In this document: positions 46,989-59,931 of the stretch, piece after piece | How positions within the stretch are numbered: position 1 is the first letter of the stretch | Layout of the letters: each line of letters opens with the position of its first letter | Assembly (NCBI RefSeq): GCF_905147045.1 | Contig: NC_065904.1 | Span: forward strand, 3,782,001-3,846,000 | Direction: 5' to 3' | DNA from: Nymphalis io | Taxonomy: Eukaryota > Arthropoda > Insecta > Lepidoptera > Nymphalidae | DNA: 64,000 nucleotides | The notes under the pieces: model-generated | The model's input: only the letters and a program-made list of their open reading frames with translations | The model's database searches: none | Told to the model about the DNA's origin: nothing | Made by a program: the position numbers and the translations under genes

Positions 46989-46996
46989 CTTTTATA
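46989..46996 (-). promoter_or_regulatory. TATA box of paralogue A
   Basis: TATAAAAG in GTATAAAAGTGCATGC, 76 bp before the ATG; the same GTATAAAAGTGCA context occurs upstream of paralogue B. Confidence 0.75.
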
Positions 46997-47929
46997 CTGC
47001 ACCCAATTGTTACAACTTCACCTATTTAAAATTCTAATAAGAATGCGATACTGTTCTATTTGAATATTATTACGTATTTTTACTGAAAAAAATAACCTGG
47101 ACACGCAAGAAATTAAACGCTTCATCACACCCTAAGAAAAAGTGAAGAGTAAAATAGTCGTTATTAAATAGGTATAAAGATTGTTTTACTTTAAATATAA
47201 TCGTTAAATAATGTTGTACACTAAATTATTTATTAGCATTAAAATTTCGTTTTATACACGTTTTAACACCTCGTGATTTAAACCGGATTCACAAATTGAT
47301 AATTTGGTACCAAAGCAGTAATTTCACGTGAAAACTTTAATCCTGCGCCTGAACTCTTTTTGGTAGTGTTGGAATAACTGTCCTTTGGATTGTTATGAGA
47401 GGAGGAAATAGATATTTTACTTGTGTTTACTCAAACTCTTTGGAACTATAATATGTTCAGTGCAAATGGCTAATCTGCCTTGAGAATGGTCGCCATGGTG
47501 GTGATCACTGAAATTGGTCAGGTGTTCATCATCTCCGTTTAGAAACAATGATATTCAAACATGTTTGTAAGAGTATGAGTTATTATATACGAGATTTATA
47601 CACGTATCCATTCGGACTTAAACAACCGAAGGGCCAAGTTGATTATATTACAAGTAAAACAATAAACATAAAGTAAAACATGATATAAACAAAAATATTA
47701 TTTTTTTTACAAAATAGTTTTATCTGACCTGTAACCCGCAATGAACGAAACAGTAGCAAAAAGAATTAAAACAATTTTGCTATCAAGTTCCATGATGTCT
47801 TATCTATACACGTGTTATGGTTTAAAAAACATTATTATATAAAATTATTTCATACCAAGTCTGAAAATTTTTTATACCTGTTCATCGTCTTGTAGGTATT
47901 ATATTGAGTCCATTTCAAACGAAGATTTA

Positions 47930-48300
47930 GTAAAGATAAGTCTTTCTCCACACAGATTTCGGCCACGATGGCCTATCTCAAGAGAGATTAGCCAACTGCG
48001 CAGGAGATATTATTGAGCACAAGTGTGTACGCAAACAAAGGTGCACTCTCTATTCCCTAGCTCCCACAATACGATGGGACGGCAATCCGACACGATCGGA
48101 AAGAGTTCAGGCACAGGACCAACGGCTTTAAGTGCTTTCCGAGGCACGGGACTTCCAACTTCCAGACCCCGGGTTGGTACTGAAAATTTTTCGACAGAAA
48201 AACCCAATAACTTTTTATTGGCACGACCTGGGAATTAAACCCAGGACCTCTAGGTCTACGGCTTTATATCAAGCCACTAGACCAACGAGGCAGTACAGAT
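47930..48300 (-). mobile_element. SINE2, near full length
   Basis: Reversed, it reads from the head (CTGCCTCGTTGGTCTAGTGG, B box GGTTTAATTCC) through GCCAATAAAAAGTTATTGGG and AGAGAGTGCACCTTTG to GATAGGCCATCGTGGCCGA. The ORFs in it are not genes. Confidence 0.85.
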
Positions 48301-48576
48301 TTTTTTTTATATAGAATAGGAAGGCGGACGAGCATATAGACCACCTGATGGAAAGTGGTCACCAACGCCCTTAGATATTGGCATTGTAAGAAATGTCAAC
48401 CATCACTTACATATCCAATGCGCCACCAACCTTGGGAACTAAGATTTTATGTCCCTTGTGCCTGTAATTACACTGGCTCACTCACCCTTCAAACCAAAGT
48501 ACAGCTGTTTTGCGGAAGAATATCTGATGAGTGGGTGGTACCTACCCAGACGAGCTTGCACAAAGCCCTACCATAA
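48301..48576 (-). mobile_element. PA-family copy abutting SINE2
   Basis: A T run, then TATAGAATAGGAAGGCGGAC and the repeat to AAAGCCCTACCA, with an internal deletion between CCCTTCAAACC and AAAGTACAGCTG. Confidence 0.85.
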
Positions 48577-49189
48577 ACAAACCTTTTTGCTTTAAGCACT
48601 ACAAACACTACCCATTTGATTAATAAACCTTTTTTTTACAATACAATACTACTCAACTTAATATGGAAGTTCGGATAAACGCCATTTCTTTCTGGAATTC
48701 ATTATAAACTGTAGATTTATTATTCAAGATCTCTACTAATGTTATCACGTCATTCCTGTGACTGGAATATTCTATGAAACCCTATACTTAACAGAATATA
48801 TAAAATATATTGTTAATGTGATTTTCTTCATGAATGCATTTTTTACATATGTATAGATTAGCGATTCGGTTAGCCGATTACCTTCTAAAACAATTATTTG
48901 ATTTCTTTCAAATGTCAAAACAATTATGACATAAATATATATCTCAGTGTACAACTAAACACCCGCTAAAAAACTTTTATAAGTACGGTATTTATAATTC
49001 TTATTTATTTGAAATTATACATTTGATCCTCAATTATTACATATCCTTCTTGTACATCTCCATTGCCTTATAACCTTATAACCTGCACCATACTTCGCAG
49101 AATTTTAACATATGCATTCCATTGTAAGAATTATTTAACATGACCTTTGACTATGATTATTTATTTATAAAAAGGCAAATAAATTAGAC
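48577..49189. other. AT-rich spacer
   Basis: Nothing recognised. Confidence 0.4.
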
Positions 49190-49352
49190 ACATGCAGGTT
49201 TCCTCGCGATGTTTTCCTTCACCGTATAGCATGAGATTAATTATAATCACAAATTAAGCACATGAAAATTCAGTGGTGCTTGCCCGGGTTTGAACCCACG
49301 ATCATTGGTTAAGATTCACGCGTTCTTACCACTGGGCCATCTCGGCTCCAAT
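49190..49352 (-). mobile_element. SINE3, head and body
   Basis: Minus strand: CCGAGATGGCCCAGTGGTAA (A-box part), GTGGGTTCAAACCCGGGC (B box), AAGCACCACTGAATTTTCAT, then GGTGAAGGAAAACATCGCGA and GGAAACCTGCATG. A recognisable lepidopteran tRNA-type SINE. Confidence 0.85.
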
Positions 49353-51863
49353 ACTATATATCCTATATTATAAAATATTAAGTATTCATATTTAAAAGTA
49401 TAGTAATAATAAAATACGATATTAATTTCTAATCTCAATCAAAAGATCTAAATTCATTAGTTGTATAATAAAAGTACGAGTCTGAATAATATGTAAGTAT
49501 CTACGTAAGAGTATTTAGACAAGATTTTTTTTTGTTCATAGTGTTAGTGAAAGAAAGAATAATTCCTTTTAGTTAAAGCAAATTTTATAATCGGTGATTA
49601 AGTATTGTGTATAGTATGTACAAACAATATAAGCACTGCATAATATTTTTTTTATCTATTATTTTTTGTACTTAACAAACACCCGTTTTTTTGTACTTAA
49701 CCGTCATTTGGATGGATCTATGTGTTTCATTTTATTTATGGACATTGGCCGTGATGCCTTTTGTGGTTCCGCAGAATAGCACACACACACCCCTATACCA
49801 GTTGATGGCATAAGACCCGACTAGAGATTTTTTTATACGCGCATTCACCAATCCAGTACCAAAGTATTTCAACGGTATTTTGGAGTGGTAAAACATACAA
49901 TTAAAAATTGTTTCTTTTATAACAATTATTTTTATTGTTATTATTTGAGAGTGACAAAGTGACTTGAAATTTGTAAGAACGAAGTAACGAAACGAAGGTA
50001 TCGTTTTATGGCCAAATATTACTCAAGAAGTTTTTTTAACATAAAATTGTTTTTTTTTACATCTTATTATAATTGTATGATGTATAATATATTTTATATT
50101 ATACATATTATAATGTGCAGTAAATAACTGGAATATAGTGTGATAAATTTGTAAACAAAGAGAACACCTACTCGAAATGAGCACTGCCAATTTCCTATCT
50201 ATGCTTTTGAAAATTTGTTTAAAGAAGAACCCAACAACTTTATCGACCCAATCTGGTATTGGAATCCCGAACCTAGAGCCTTATGAACTACAACGGATCA
50301 GTTGAAATTTAAAACTATAGATACTTAAGTTAACATATCCACTTATATAATAATTGGATAGGTTAACATATTAATACAATCTATTTTATTTATGGCTCTC
50401 GAACATCTTCGTGTTTTGCAGTCGTCGTGTTTTTATCAGTTGCCCTTTGATTTGGAACTATATTTGTATGTAGAGTTGCTCCTTGTTTCAAATTAGTCAA
50501 AAATGTTCACGGTATATTACTAACCGTAGTTTCAGTTTTACTTTTTTTTACTTTATTTAAGAATGGGGGAAACCATACCACCAAAGTGTACGTGTAATTC
50601 TTGCATCATTGCATTGCATTTAGAGAACACAAATCTCACTAACCTTATATATCATTAAAAGCTGAAAAAAGAAAATGATAAAAATAATAAACCAGTCTCT
50701 ATGTTAAGGCGTAAACTTTATAATAAAAACAGAAATAGAACAGTTTTACAGCTTTATATAGTTCGCATGCAAATTAAAATAAACAACAACAATGAACATA
50801 GTTATGAACTCAAATTATTATAGGTTAAATTAAAAATAAATCACATGATTAATTAATCATGTGATTTATTTTTGATTTAACTGCTAATTAGCATTGATGG
50901 AAAATATTTGCGTGCGTACGGAAATTTTTAGACTTAATACTTTGTACTGTGCCATCATTGGCACAAAAATAATAGACAAGTTTGTACCACAAGCGTTGAA
51001 GGACATAATAATTTCATTGGTGGTAAAAAGAGAAAAAGAGCCAATAAGAAATATAATAGAAAATATTGCATCCGGAAGGCCGATACAGATCTTAACATCA
51101 AAACGGCCTTCAACAACTGAGACATCGTGGTGTTCAAGAAGTTGACTGAAAGAGAGCTTTGTTGTTTGTTACTTAATTTATCCACGTTGATCCCTTGTAC
51201 GGTCACGAGCGTATGTGGAGACACCATTGAAAGTAAGTAAAAATAAAATAGAAAATATTTTTATCAATATGTATAAAAGCCTTGAATTGATTTTGAATTA
51301 ATTAGAAAACCAGCAAGTATTTGCTCATTCTACATTTCCGAAGACATCGATTATTATTTATCGACAGGAACATCAATTACAACGTCCTGATTAGTTCACT
51401 TTATAAATACGATTTGAACAATAAGTTCGATGCCAAAAAATATATACAACAATTTTTTTATTCAAAAAATCGAAATTATTGCATATTTTGTTCTATAAAA
51501 AAGTGAAACTTATACAACTCGTTAGATTAAAAATGATACTAAATATATATAACAAGGTACAAACACTACCAAAGATAATGTAAGCATATATATTCACAAT
51601 GTAGCGAGTTTAATTTAGATTTACAGTATGTAAAAACTAAAATGTTATATTTGTAGGGAGATCAATAAAAACATATATTTGATGCAATGGTATGTATTTT
51701 AATATTATATTTACACGACGAGTCCTTAACTATATAAACAATATGCCGCTAACCATTTCCTTGAAATGTGACGAAATGGATGAAGAAATATATTTTTTCT
51801 ATCTATATCATTTGGTACATTAATACATTATTTGGTGTAAGCACTATTACAGAAGTTATTTGT
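49353..51863. other. Spacer between repeats and paralogue B
   Basis: No supported gene. Holds the palindrome at 50825-50880. A possible decayed coding stretch at 50980-51230 has in-frame stops and no recognisable family. Confidence 0.4.
50825..50880. repeat. 56-bp loop-less palindrome
   Basis: Arms 50825-50852 and 50853-50880 are reverse complements with one mismatch; the core is AAATCACATGATTAATTAAT continuing symmetrically. Confidence 0.95.
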
Positions 51864-53278
51864 TTACGCTTTACCATGACCGTATCCACTGCCATGACCG
51901 TATCCACCGCCAATACCGTATCCACCGCCAATACCGTATCCACCGCCGAGACCGTACCCGCCTCCGAGACCGTATCCGCCACCCAGACCGTATCCGCCTC
52001 CCAGACCGTGTCCGCCTCCCAGACCGTGTCCGCCACCCAGACCGTAACCAGCGGCAATTGGTGCGATACCAACTACTCCACCAAGTCCGGCTCCACCGCC
52101 GAGCAATAAACCACTATCTTGAGCATTTCGTGCTACTGCATCGGCAACGGCCTGAGCCTGAGCAGCGCTAGTGGCGACAGCTGCAGCTTGAGCTCTTGCA
52201 GCGTTAGCAATACGTGCGGCTTCTACGGCACGTGTATTTGAAATAGCAGCAGCTTGTACGCGAGCGGCATTGGCAATGCGTTCAGCTTCAACGGCACGGC
52301 CGATCTCAGCAGCTGATGCTGCAGCAGCTCGTCTTGCCGCTTCAGAAGCGCGAGCATTTTCAAATGCAGCGGCTTGAGCTCTTTGTACGTTGGCAATTCG
52401 AGCAGCATCTAGTGCCTGGGCCCTTTGAATAGCATTAGCTTGACCGGCTCTAGCAGCAGCTTCAGTCACACGTGCACCTTGAATGGCGGCCGCGGCCGCA
52501 TTGGCAATCTGTGTAGCTTGGACAGCCTGAGCGTTCTGAATAGCGCTTAGTTGAGCAGCACCAACAGCGGCAGCATTGTTAAGGTTGCCACCTCCACTAA
52601 TAATACCCGGTCCACCGATGATTACTCCAGATCCATGGCCGATAAGACCAGCCCCTGAGTTGATTCCAGCAGCAGACAAACCGAGTCCATATCCACCGCC
52701 GTAACCAGAGGAAGCATAGGATACAATTCCACTCTGGGCGGCATGGGAGTCAGCGGGACTGTCCTTTGCCACACCTGTAAAATGATCAATCATAAATAGG
52801 CACATTTCATTCGTATTTCGAGAAAACATCTAAAGTGATTGAGAAAACTTATATTTTTTTAAATAACGCATTTTATTTTTTACCAATTTTCTACTTAGAC
52901 TACTAGGCACTTTAGAGTAAAGCAGCGATCCAAAATATTTACTCTCATATCTCAAGAAATATTAAAAAATATTGAATTATATTATTATTGACAAAAAAAA
53001 TTAAAAAAAAACTGTAAGTTAAAACAAAATACTAAAATAACAAAGGGATACTTAACCCTGAACGCTTTAATTCAATAAATTTAACGTTGAATTTCTACGG
53101 TATCAAGAATAAGCTAAGAAATAATTCAATCAAACCTTCTCCGAATACTCCACACACAGCAGCGACGACAAAGACGATCTGAAAATGTAAAATTTGAATA
53201 ATACAATAATTCTACCGCTGAGTAAACTTACTGAAGATTATTTTTTCCAATACAATAACTTACCGTAAGGTGAGACAT
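51864..53278 (-). CDS. Ala-rich helical secreted protein with Gly tail, paralogue B (322 aa)
   Basis: Exons 53278-53264 (MSHLT), 53178-53136 and 52774-51864 (TAA), with the same sizes and phases for the first two exons as paralogue A. Signal peptide MSHLTIVFVVAAVCGVFGEG; Gly/Ser-rich linker (GYGGGYGLGLSAAGINSG); long Ala-rich helical region nearly collinear with A (for example RAVEAERIANAARVQAAAI), then RNAQDSGLLLGGGAGLGG. The C-terminus differs: ten units of G-[YH]-G-[LIH]-G-[GS] replace the short GGYGLGGYG end of A. Helix and linker are well conserved between the pair while the tail evolves by unit gain. The same inferred extracellular structural role; GYGLGG units are common in insect glycine-rich cuticular proteins, but assignment to a named family is not possible here. 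Confidence 0.88.
51867..52050 (-). repeat. 18-bp coding minisatellite (Gly-rich tail of paralogue B)
   Basis: Ten 18-bp units encode hexapeptides such as GYGLGG, GHGLGG and GYGIGG. Two identical GHGLGG units and two identical GYGIGG units adjoin each other, a sign of recent unit duplication. Confidence 0.9.
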
Positions 53279-53352
53279 TGTTATATTACTACTACACACC
53301 ACTGAATCAAAACGATTGGGAAGTAAGTAATGACTTCTTCAATTTGTGTGCA

Positions 53353-53360
53353 CTTTTATA
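53353..53360 (-). promoter_or_regulatory. TATA box of paralogue B
   Basis: TATAAAAG in AGTATAAAAGTGCACAC, 75 bp before the ATG, matching paralogue A. Confidence 0.75.
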
Positions 53361-54704
53361 CTACACCAAAAATTACAAACATCGAATTAACAATGCTAAA
53401 CAGTCCCACTGTGCCGCTTCATTTGAATATCATTACCTGCCAATGTAAAACCAATCGAATAACCTGTACTGCAATGCTACGCTGACCACACAAGTTAGTT
53501 AAATTATTATATCATTTACTTGAAAATGACGCTTATGCTCTTATCACAAGGCTTAATATCTTATTCAAATAAATTAAATATTAATTTACTATCTGTAAGT
53601 ACTGCATGAACAGAAATCGTGTGTATCCCTTGAAATAATTTCCTCTAACAATCGAAGGTGAATTACGAAGATAGGATATGTTAGTATTAGGTAATTTATG
53701 AACCAATAAATTCTTCTATAATAAATGTAATTCAATTCAAATAGGCTGTTATAATCTCTAACAAATAACTTTAAATATTACTTCTCGATAGTATATATAA
53801 ACGTTTAAATAATATTAATGACTCGAGTATTAATTAAAAGACGAGGCAAAAGTTTTTTACCTATTTTTTCGAATATTTCAAATATAATTTTACTAATAAC
53901 AATAAATGTATTTAATTACTTACAAGACTCAATCATCTCAATCAATATTTTGTTCTAAGCTCTTTTCAGGAGCACTTTTCATCTGCACTTATCTCTGTAT
54001 GCTTTAATTTTAAAAAATAACGGCCTTTTTCATGGTTTTTTAAAAATATGAATCGCATCAATTGCTTTTACACAGAACGTTTTTAATTTAGCATTTTTTA
54101 TAAAACTATTTTTGTTTAGGTATATCAATTTTGCAACCGTTCGGATGCTTATCAAATTTAAAAAAACTGTCTCTATTTTACAAAATTCCTAATTTACTTT
54201 TTTACACTCATTTCACTCTCCGCGACTTTAAGGTGGCTTTATGAGTTTCCTTTTTATATTATATATAGTGATCTTTAATGTCTCCAGTACATTACATTTA
54301 ACGAGTATATTAAAAAGTAATACACGTTTGTATTTTTATAATATAACGGTGAATTTCGCTTACGCTAAGATGGCATAAATTTATTTATGTAATGTAAAAA
54401 AAGCAATGGATTAATCTCCATCAAGTGTAAAAGTCCCATTTCAATTATCTTGTCTTTGTTGTAATATTATGATATTTTATAGCTATTATAATATTGATTT
54501 ATTTTTTAAAAGGAAAGTGGATGTAACATCCATATATTACAGAAATATTAAGCCTTAGTAATACGTTTGTAATGCAAAAGTATTACTAAGACTTTTTATT
54601 TATTTTTTCTATATTTCTGGTAAAAAATGCCTATATTATAGGCATTAATAAATTACAACAAACGCAAAAGGAAATGCATACATTCTCAACCAGGAAATCT
54701 GCGT

Positions 54705-54870
54705 AGGAAATATAAGAGTGCATGTGTGTGTGCAAGCAGATGGACTCTCTATTCTTCCCTCACGACTGAAGATCAGGTGCAGGATGAACTACTTTCTTAA
54801 CAGAAAGCCCGATAACTTTTTGCTGACCTGATCTACAGCGGAACAGGCTAGCCTTTAGACCAACGAAGCA
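54705..54870 (-). mobile_element. SINE2 fragment, diverged
   Basis: Reversed SINE2 landmarks: GAGTGCATGTGTGTGTGCAA, ATCAGGTGCAGGATGA, AGCCCGATAACTTTTTG and TAGACCAACGAAGCA. Confidence 0.65.
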
Positions 54871-56804
54871 TTTAAGGACTATAGAAAAGTGTTTTTATTT
54901 TTTTTTAAATAGCGGTAGTAATAAAAAATTCCTACAACTTGTAGTCGTAACTGATAACATTTCAACAAAACACAACAAGCAAATACTTATTAGAGCAATT
55001 ACTTTGTACTTTTTTCATGAGGTCAATATGTATGCATAATACAGTCAACTGGGTTCTTAAACTGGTCTGATATTCATTTATTGTTCAACCGATTACATTG
55101 TAAGGCAAAATAATATTCATTAATATTTACAATCCATACATAAAAACTAGCACAGTGCGTGTCATTGCAATTCTAAAACTCGCTTAACTAAAGCAACAAG
55201 ATGTTAAAAATTGTATATATAGAGCAAAAATAAGGATGAATTAATAAAATGCTGATTTTTTCTTATTTAAATATGTTTATTGTATATTCAAAGTTGTAGA
55301 TTTTAGTTATATTGTTTTAATTAAGTATATAATTATTTTTTAAATTAAATTGCGTAAGTCCACACCCAGCAAACATCTGCATTTCAATTTATTGTAATAA
55401 AAATGGAGAGGAGGCCTATGCCCAGCATTGGGACATTCACAGACTGTTACAAATTACGATATTAACTTTCTGATAGCTAAAAGTCACAAAGCAATAGCAT
55501 ATTAATGGACAGTTATGTTAAAAAGTAATATTATAAATTAATAATTGAAAATAATGTTTAATTATATTAAAAATATTTTATATTAAAAATTAAATGTTTC
55601 TTACATAATTTCCTTATTACTGATTACTTATTTAATTTTTATGTTATACAAAATTACGGATTGGAATATTTAGACCAGAAAATAGAACTAACTATAATTT
55701 CACGAGATGATTATACAATACTATCTAATTTACTTCATAGTATATGAATCTAATGAATAAAATAGATAGAGAGTTATGATATTTTTAAACAACGAGAAAT
55801 AATTTTAGAAATAAAGCCAAAGAAATAGTATTTTACTGTTGATTTAAGTAAATTTCTTTAAACATTGGACTTGGACATACATAATATTCCTATCGGAAAA
55901 GTTAATAAGACATTTTAATTCAAATAATAAATATTCAATACTTTATTTTAGCAATCACTTGATTTTAAATGCGCCTGAAAAAAATATGTTGGCAATAACC
56001 GCGCCTACACTTATCAAAATCAAATTAACTTAAGTAAGCTTTACAGTTTTGAATAGTCATGTTACAGGATACATTGTGTAAAACGACTATTGCTACTGCC
56101 CAGTATGTTGATTAAATCGAGAAAAACCAGCAAGAATCTCACTACATAGTTATTCTGCTGAAATGAATCTTCTTCATAAAAAAATATGCTGAAATGCAAA
56201 AAAAAAACATATATAATTGAAGTTCCTGAACTATAATAAGAGCAGAAATATATTTTTACTTATTAGCAGTTATTTACACTTAGGGGCAAAAACAACAAAT
56301 TTAACTTCTAAAATCGACTGTCGTCGAAACGTTGCTGCACTATATATTTTTAATTAAATTATAATGCACAACTATATACTCTTATAATAAATTCAATAAC
56401 AGTTTCAGTCATTACGTTATGGAAAACTCCCACAAGCCTAATACTATTTTTAGACCCGACCCGAGATTTGAACCCAAATCCTGAGCCTTATAATTGAGCC
56501 ATATCTTGATACGAAGATTTCAAGCACTAAACGATTTTTGTATAAAATTTTAGTTACACGTTGGTTATAAATAAGCATATAGAAATATCCAATTTTCTGT
56601 AAAACCTTTCTCAAATACATTTAAATCCTACTTGTCGGTGATGGATGTTAGTGTCACTGTGTCACAAACCAATACACAAATAGCTGCTAATCAACTTGAC
56701 CTGTATACAGAACAAAACATCCACATGAGTAGTATTGCTTATATTTTAGTTAAGGTTATTAAAAAAATATTTAAACTGTACAAAACACTAACTCTGGCAC
56801 TAAC

Positions 56805-56985
56805 TGTCTCCTTGGTCTAGTAGCTCTAGATAAAAGGGCGCAGATCTTGATGTTTAGATTTTAAATCGCAGGTCGGGCCAATAAAAAGCCCATTGATTTA
56901 TGAGAATGATCTTAATTACCGGCTCGGGCCAGTATTAATTTACTGATCTATCTGGAAATTCTCACTTGCAACACAACAACCCTGT
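56805..56985 (+). mobile_element. SINE2 fragment, diverged
   Basis: CTCCTTGGTCTAGTAGCTCT as head, then CAGGTCGGGCCAATAAAAAG; the body is degraded. Confidence 0.65.
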
Positions 56986-57699
56986 TTTGAAATTACATTC
57001 CCGTGTAACATTGACAACGTCAAAACTTAGGGTTGCTTTACTTAGGATTCTTTTAAAGTTATATAATTTAACTTTTACAATGCTATATTCATAAATAATA
57101 AATACAATTATATTATTACATTATATTACAAAAAAACTTTACAGTTCTAATTTGAAACTTATTTTTACATATTATACATATGGATTATTGCACTAACAAT
57201 AACTTCGTTTATATAACGTCGTAATTTTTTACAATTCTATAAGTTGATTATAAATATTGATATAAGAAACATATAATATTTAATGTGAGTAAAGATTTCT
57301 TACTAGTATATTACTATACATAATACATAATATATCTGTTTATTTTATTTTATTGAGCGATAATTAATACTATCACAGTTCTATTATTTTATACCATAAC
57401 AATTATTATAACATTCTTGGAATATCAGCATCGTACATCGTAGTAATTATATATATATTTTTCATATTGGTAGAATAATATTGTTAATTATATTGATAAT
57501 ATAAGCTCGAGTAAAAACAACCAATATGTATAAATATAAAATAAACTAATTTAAATAAAAGAAGAATGTTAAAAATTACAACGTAATTGTTTATGCATTT
57601 GAAAGAAAAAATATTTTATTTGAGGAGGCAGAAAAATAAATGAAAGGAAAGAAGAAGAAAAAAAAAGCTAACTAGGCATTACATAAAATATAAACCATG

Positions 57700-57935
57700 G
57701 AATTGAAATGACGATGGTTGGCCTTCTACGCCGAAGATTGCTGGTTCGATTCCCACCCAGGACAGACATTTGTGTCCATGAACATGTATGTATGTCCTGA
57801 GTCTGGGTATAATTACCTATATAAGTACCTATTTACAAAAGAAAAGTATGTAGTATATCAGTTGTCTGGTTTCCATGGTACAAGCTCTGCTTAGTTTGGG
57901 ATTAGATGGCCGTGTGAGAATAATATTTAAAAAAA
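57700..57935 (+). mobile_element. SINE1 copy
   Basis: B box GGTTCGATTCCCACCCAGG, then ACAGACATTTGTGTCCATGA, GTTGTCTGGTTTCCATGG and the tail TTAGATGGCCGTGTGAGAAT. The A-box half of the head (ATGGTTGGCCTTCTACGCCG) is partly retained. Confidence 0.85.
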
Positions 57936-58754
57936 TTAACATGGTATGTCTATAGCCCAGAGAATACAACACAATAAAAACACAGCACATAGTCCTATAG
58001 CCGGCAAAATAGATAGATATTTAATTAGTTGCAGTTAATTTACATTTCATACTTATTTACTTATTATCTTATTAATATATTCTTCTCAAATTCATAACAA
58101 GGTGCAATGCATAATATCTTGGCATATCAAAAATAAGTCACAGTGAATATTTGGGTATAAATAAGTTAAATATATAATTACTATCCTAAAGTAATACATA
58201 TAATTAACAAAACCAATTTACTTTTATTTTTATTTCATGAATCTAGTACCCTGCAAAGGATTAACTTAAATTAGTTTAAAAGTCAAAAATTTCCGTGGCA
58301 AAAAATTCAAGTCATTTATTGTTACAAGTATGGCGTATTCAGGGTTCGTATTAATGAAACAAAATTAATCGTTAGTTCGCTGGTCGTCGGGCTTAGCAAT
58401 AGCAGGACGATTAATCGAACTTGCCAAATAAATTCCGGGTCCCAACTTCGTAATTGTTAGATAAATATTCTTGTTTTTCCGGTACTCGATATTCGACACC
58501 AAATAAACTCGTAGCTAGTGAAATGCCAATTTTTATCTTATAGGACTTATAACTTGCCATACCAATTAAAGCAAATTCATTGTTTGTGTTTGTTGCAAGT
58601 TTATTTTAATTTATCCATTTCAATTTAGAATACGTTGTCACGATTTCGAGTGAGTTAGTTTCACCGACAATCGCTATTATTTATTTTCTGTCGTTATCTC
58701 CAGGACTTGGACTATCAAATTAGTCGATAAATACCTTACTTTAATTTGTCAATC

Positions 58755-59280
58755 GACTGCCTCGCTGGTCTACTAGCTAGATATAAGGCCGCAGATCCCG
58801 AGGTCTTGTGTTCAAACCTAAGGTCGGGCAGATAAAAAGTTATTGGGATTTTCTGCCGAAAAACTCTCAATAGCAGCGAGAGGAACACATTACACTTTCT
58901 CCCACGGGAAGAGTGGGGGGGTATGTGGGACTCGCCGGTGTCTAAGGCGCCGAGTGCACCCCGAACATCGGGATAGCCACCAAAAACTAGCGATACCCTT
59001 AACGAGGAGCGCCACGGGATCGCTTGTGCATGCTAGAGTGGCGCTTTGACGGACGGCCCACCTATGCGGGCCTCCATTCTCTAATGGGGATTCTCAGGGT
59101 ACTTAGAACCCCCCTAGTCCCAGCGGTGCCTATTGTGGCGGGGGAAGAAGGTGCGCATTTTCTTCCTCTTTCCTCTTTCGTCTTCTTGCACTATAATATG
59201 TCCTGCGCAGTTGGCTAATATCTCTTGAGATTGACCGCCGAGGTCGAAAACGGGCAGAAGGACATCAACATCATTATTTA
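58755..59280 (+). mobile_element. SINE2 interrupted by a LINE-tail insertion
   Basis: The SINE2 head and first half end at about 58883 (CTCAATAGCAGCGA); its 3' part resumes at about 59188 (GCACTATAATATGTCCTGCG) and ends in CATCATTATTTA. Part of the SINE2 middle is missing. Confidence 0.75.
58884..59187 (-). mobile_element. Longer copy of the 10.6-kb LINE-tail repeat
   Basis: CTCCCACGGGAAGAGTGGGG, TCTAAGGCGCCGAGTGCACC and GGAGCGCCACGGGATCGC match the 10621-10798 insert; the copy extends about 150 bp further and is notably GC-rich against its surroundings. Confidence 0.7.
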
Positions 59281-59930
59281 TCCAAGAGGAAAACTTTAAG
59301 GCATATTAAATCGCTATGTAGTGTATCTTTATGACTATAACAATAAAAATAATATAACCTTGAAAAGTATTAAACTATATTTTTTCGAATGTTGTAAATA
59401 AAAACTTAGCGGATATGTGTAACTTATTGGCTACTAATTTATTCATAACTAATTATAAATTCTATTGTTGATTACAGATTCTTGTTATTTGAATTTTTTT
59501 TTTAATGTACTAATGAAAGGTTAAAACTCTACATAACTAGCTAGATATGTTTTTAGCTTTATATTTATTTTTGTTCTCGGTATTATTTACATTTTTTATT
59601 ATATTTGAAAATGGATTTAAATCAACTTTCGTAATTTAAAAGAAAAAATAGTTAGACCAAGAATTTAAGGGCGTTAATTGATAATATTTTAACCGGGACA
59701 TGCAATTTAATATGTTTTAGCGAGAACATATTAATGAGACATGTATAATTTAACTTAAAAGATGTTTTTCCTTATTCACTGTGTTATTATTTCTAGGAAA
59801 TTATATACTACGTACTTATAGATTTATACAAAAATAAAAAAATTATAATACCGTACATTGTCTATCAAGTAACATTTTCATAGTGTTACACTTTTACTTG
59901 TATAATACTTATTTCTTGACTTGACTGCCT
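59281..59930. other. AT-rich spacer
   Basis: Nothing recognised. Confidence 0.4.
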
Positions 59931-59931
59931 C

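Larger units (their letters stand above)
53361..57690. other. Gene-poor region with SINE2 pieces
   Basis: SINE2 fragments at 54705-54870 (minus) and 56805-56985 (plus). An inverted repeat (CTTAGTAATA / TATTACTAAG) lies near 54560-54590. No gene I can support. Confidence 0.5.

Noticed and set aside
50980..51230. Possible coding stretch (NNFIGGKKRKRANKKYN, VVFKKLTERELCCLLLNLST)
   Set aside because: It needs an in-frame TGA to be ignored, has no recognisable family, and the proposed donor and next exon are weak; at most a pseudogene remnant.
51768..52171. Plus-strand ORFs rich in Ser/Thr-Val or Arg-His repeats opposite paralogue B
   Set aside because: They arise from the 18-bp minisatellite read on the wrong strand; the minus strand has signal peptide, splice sites and a paralogue.
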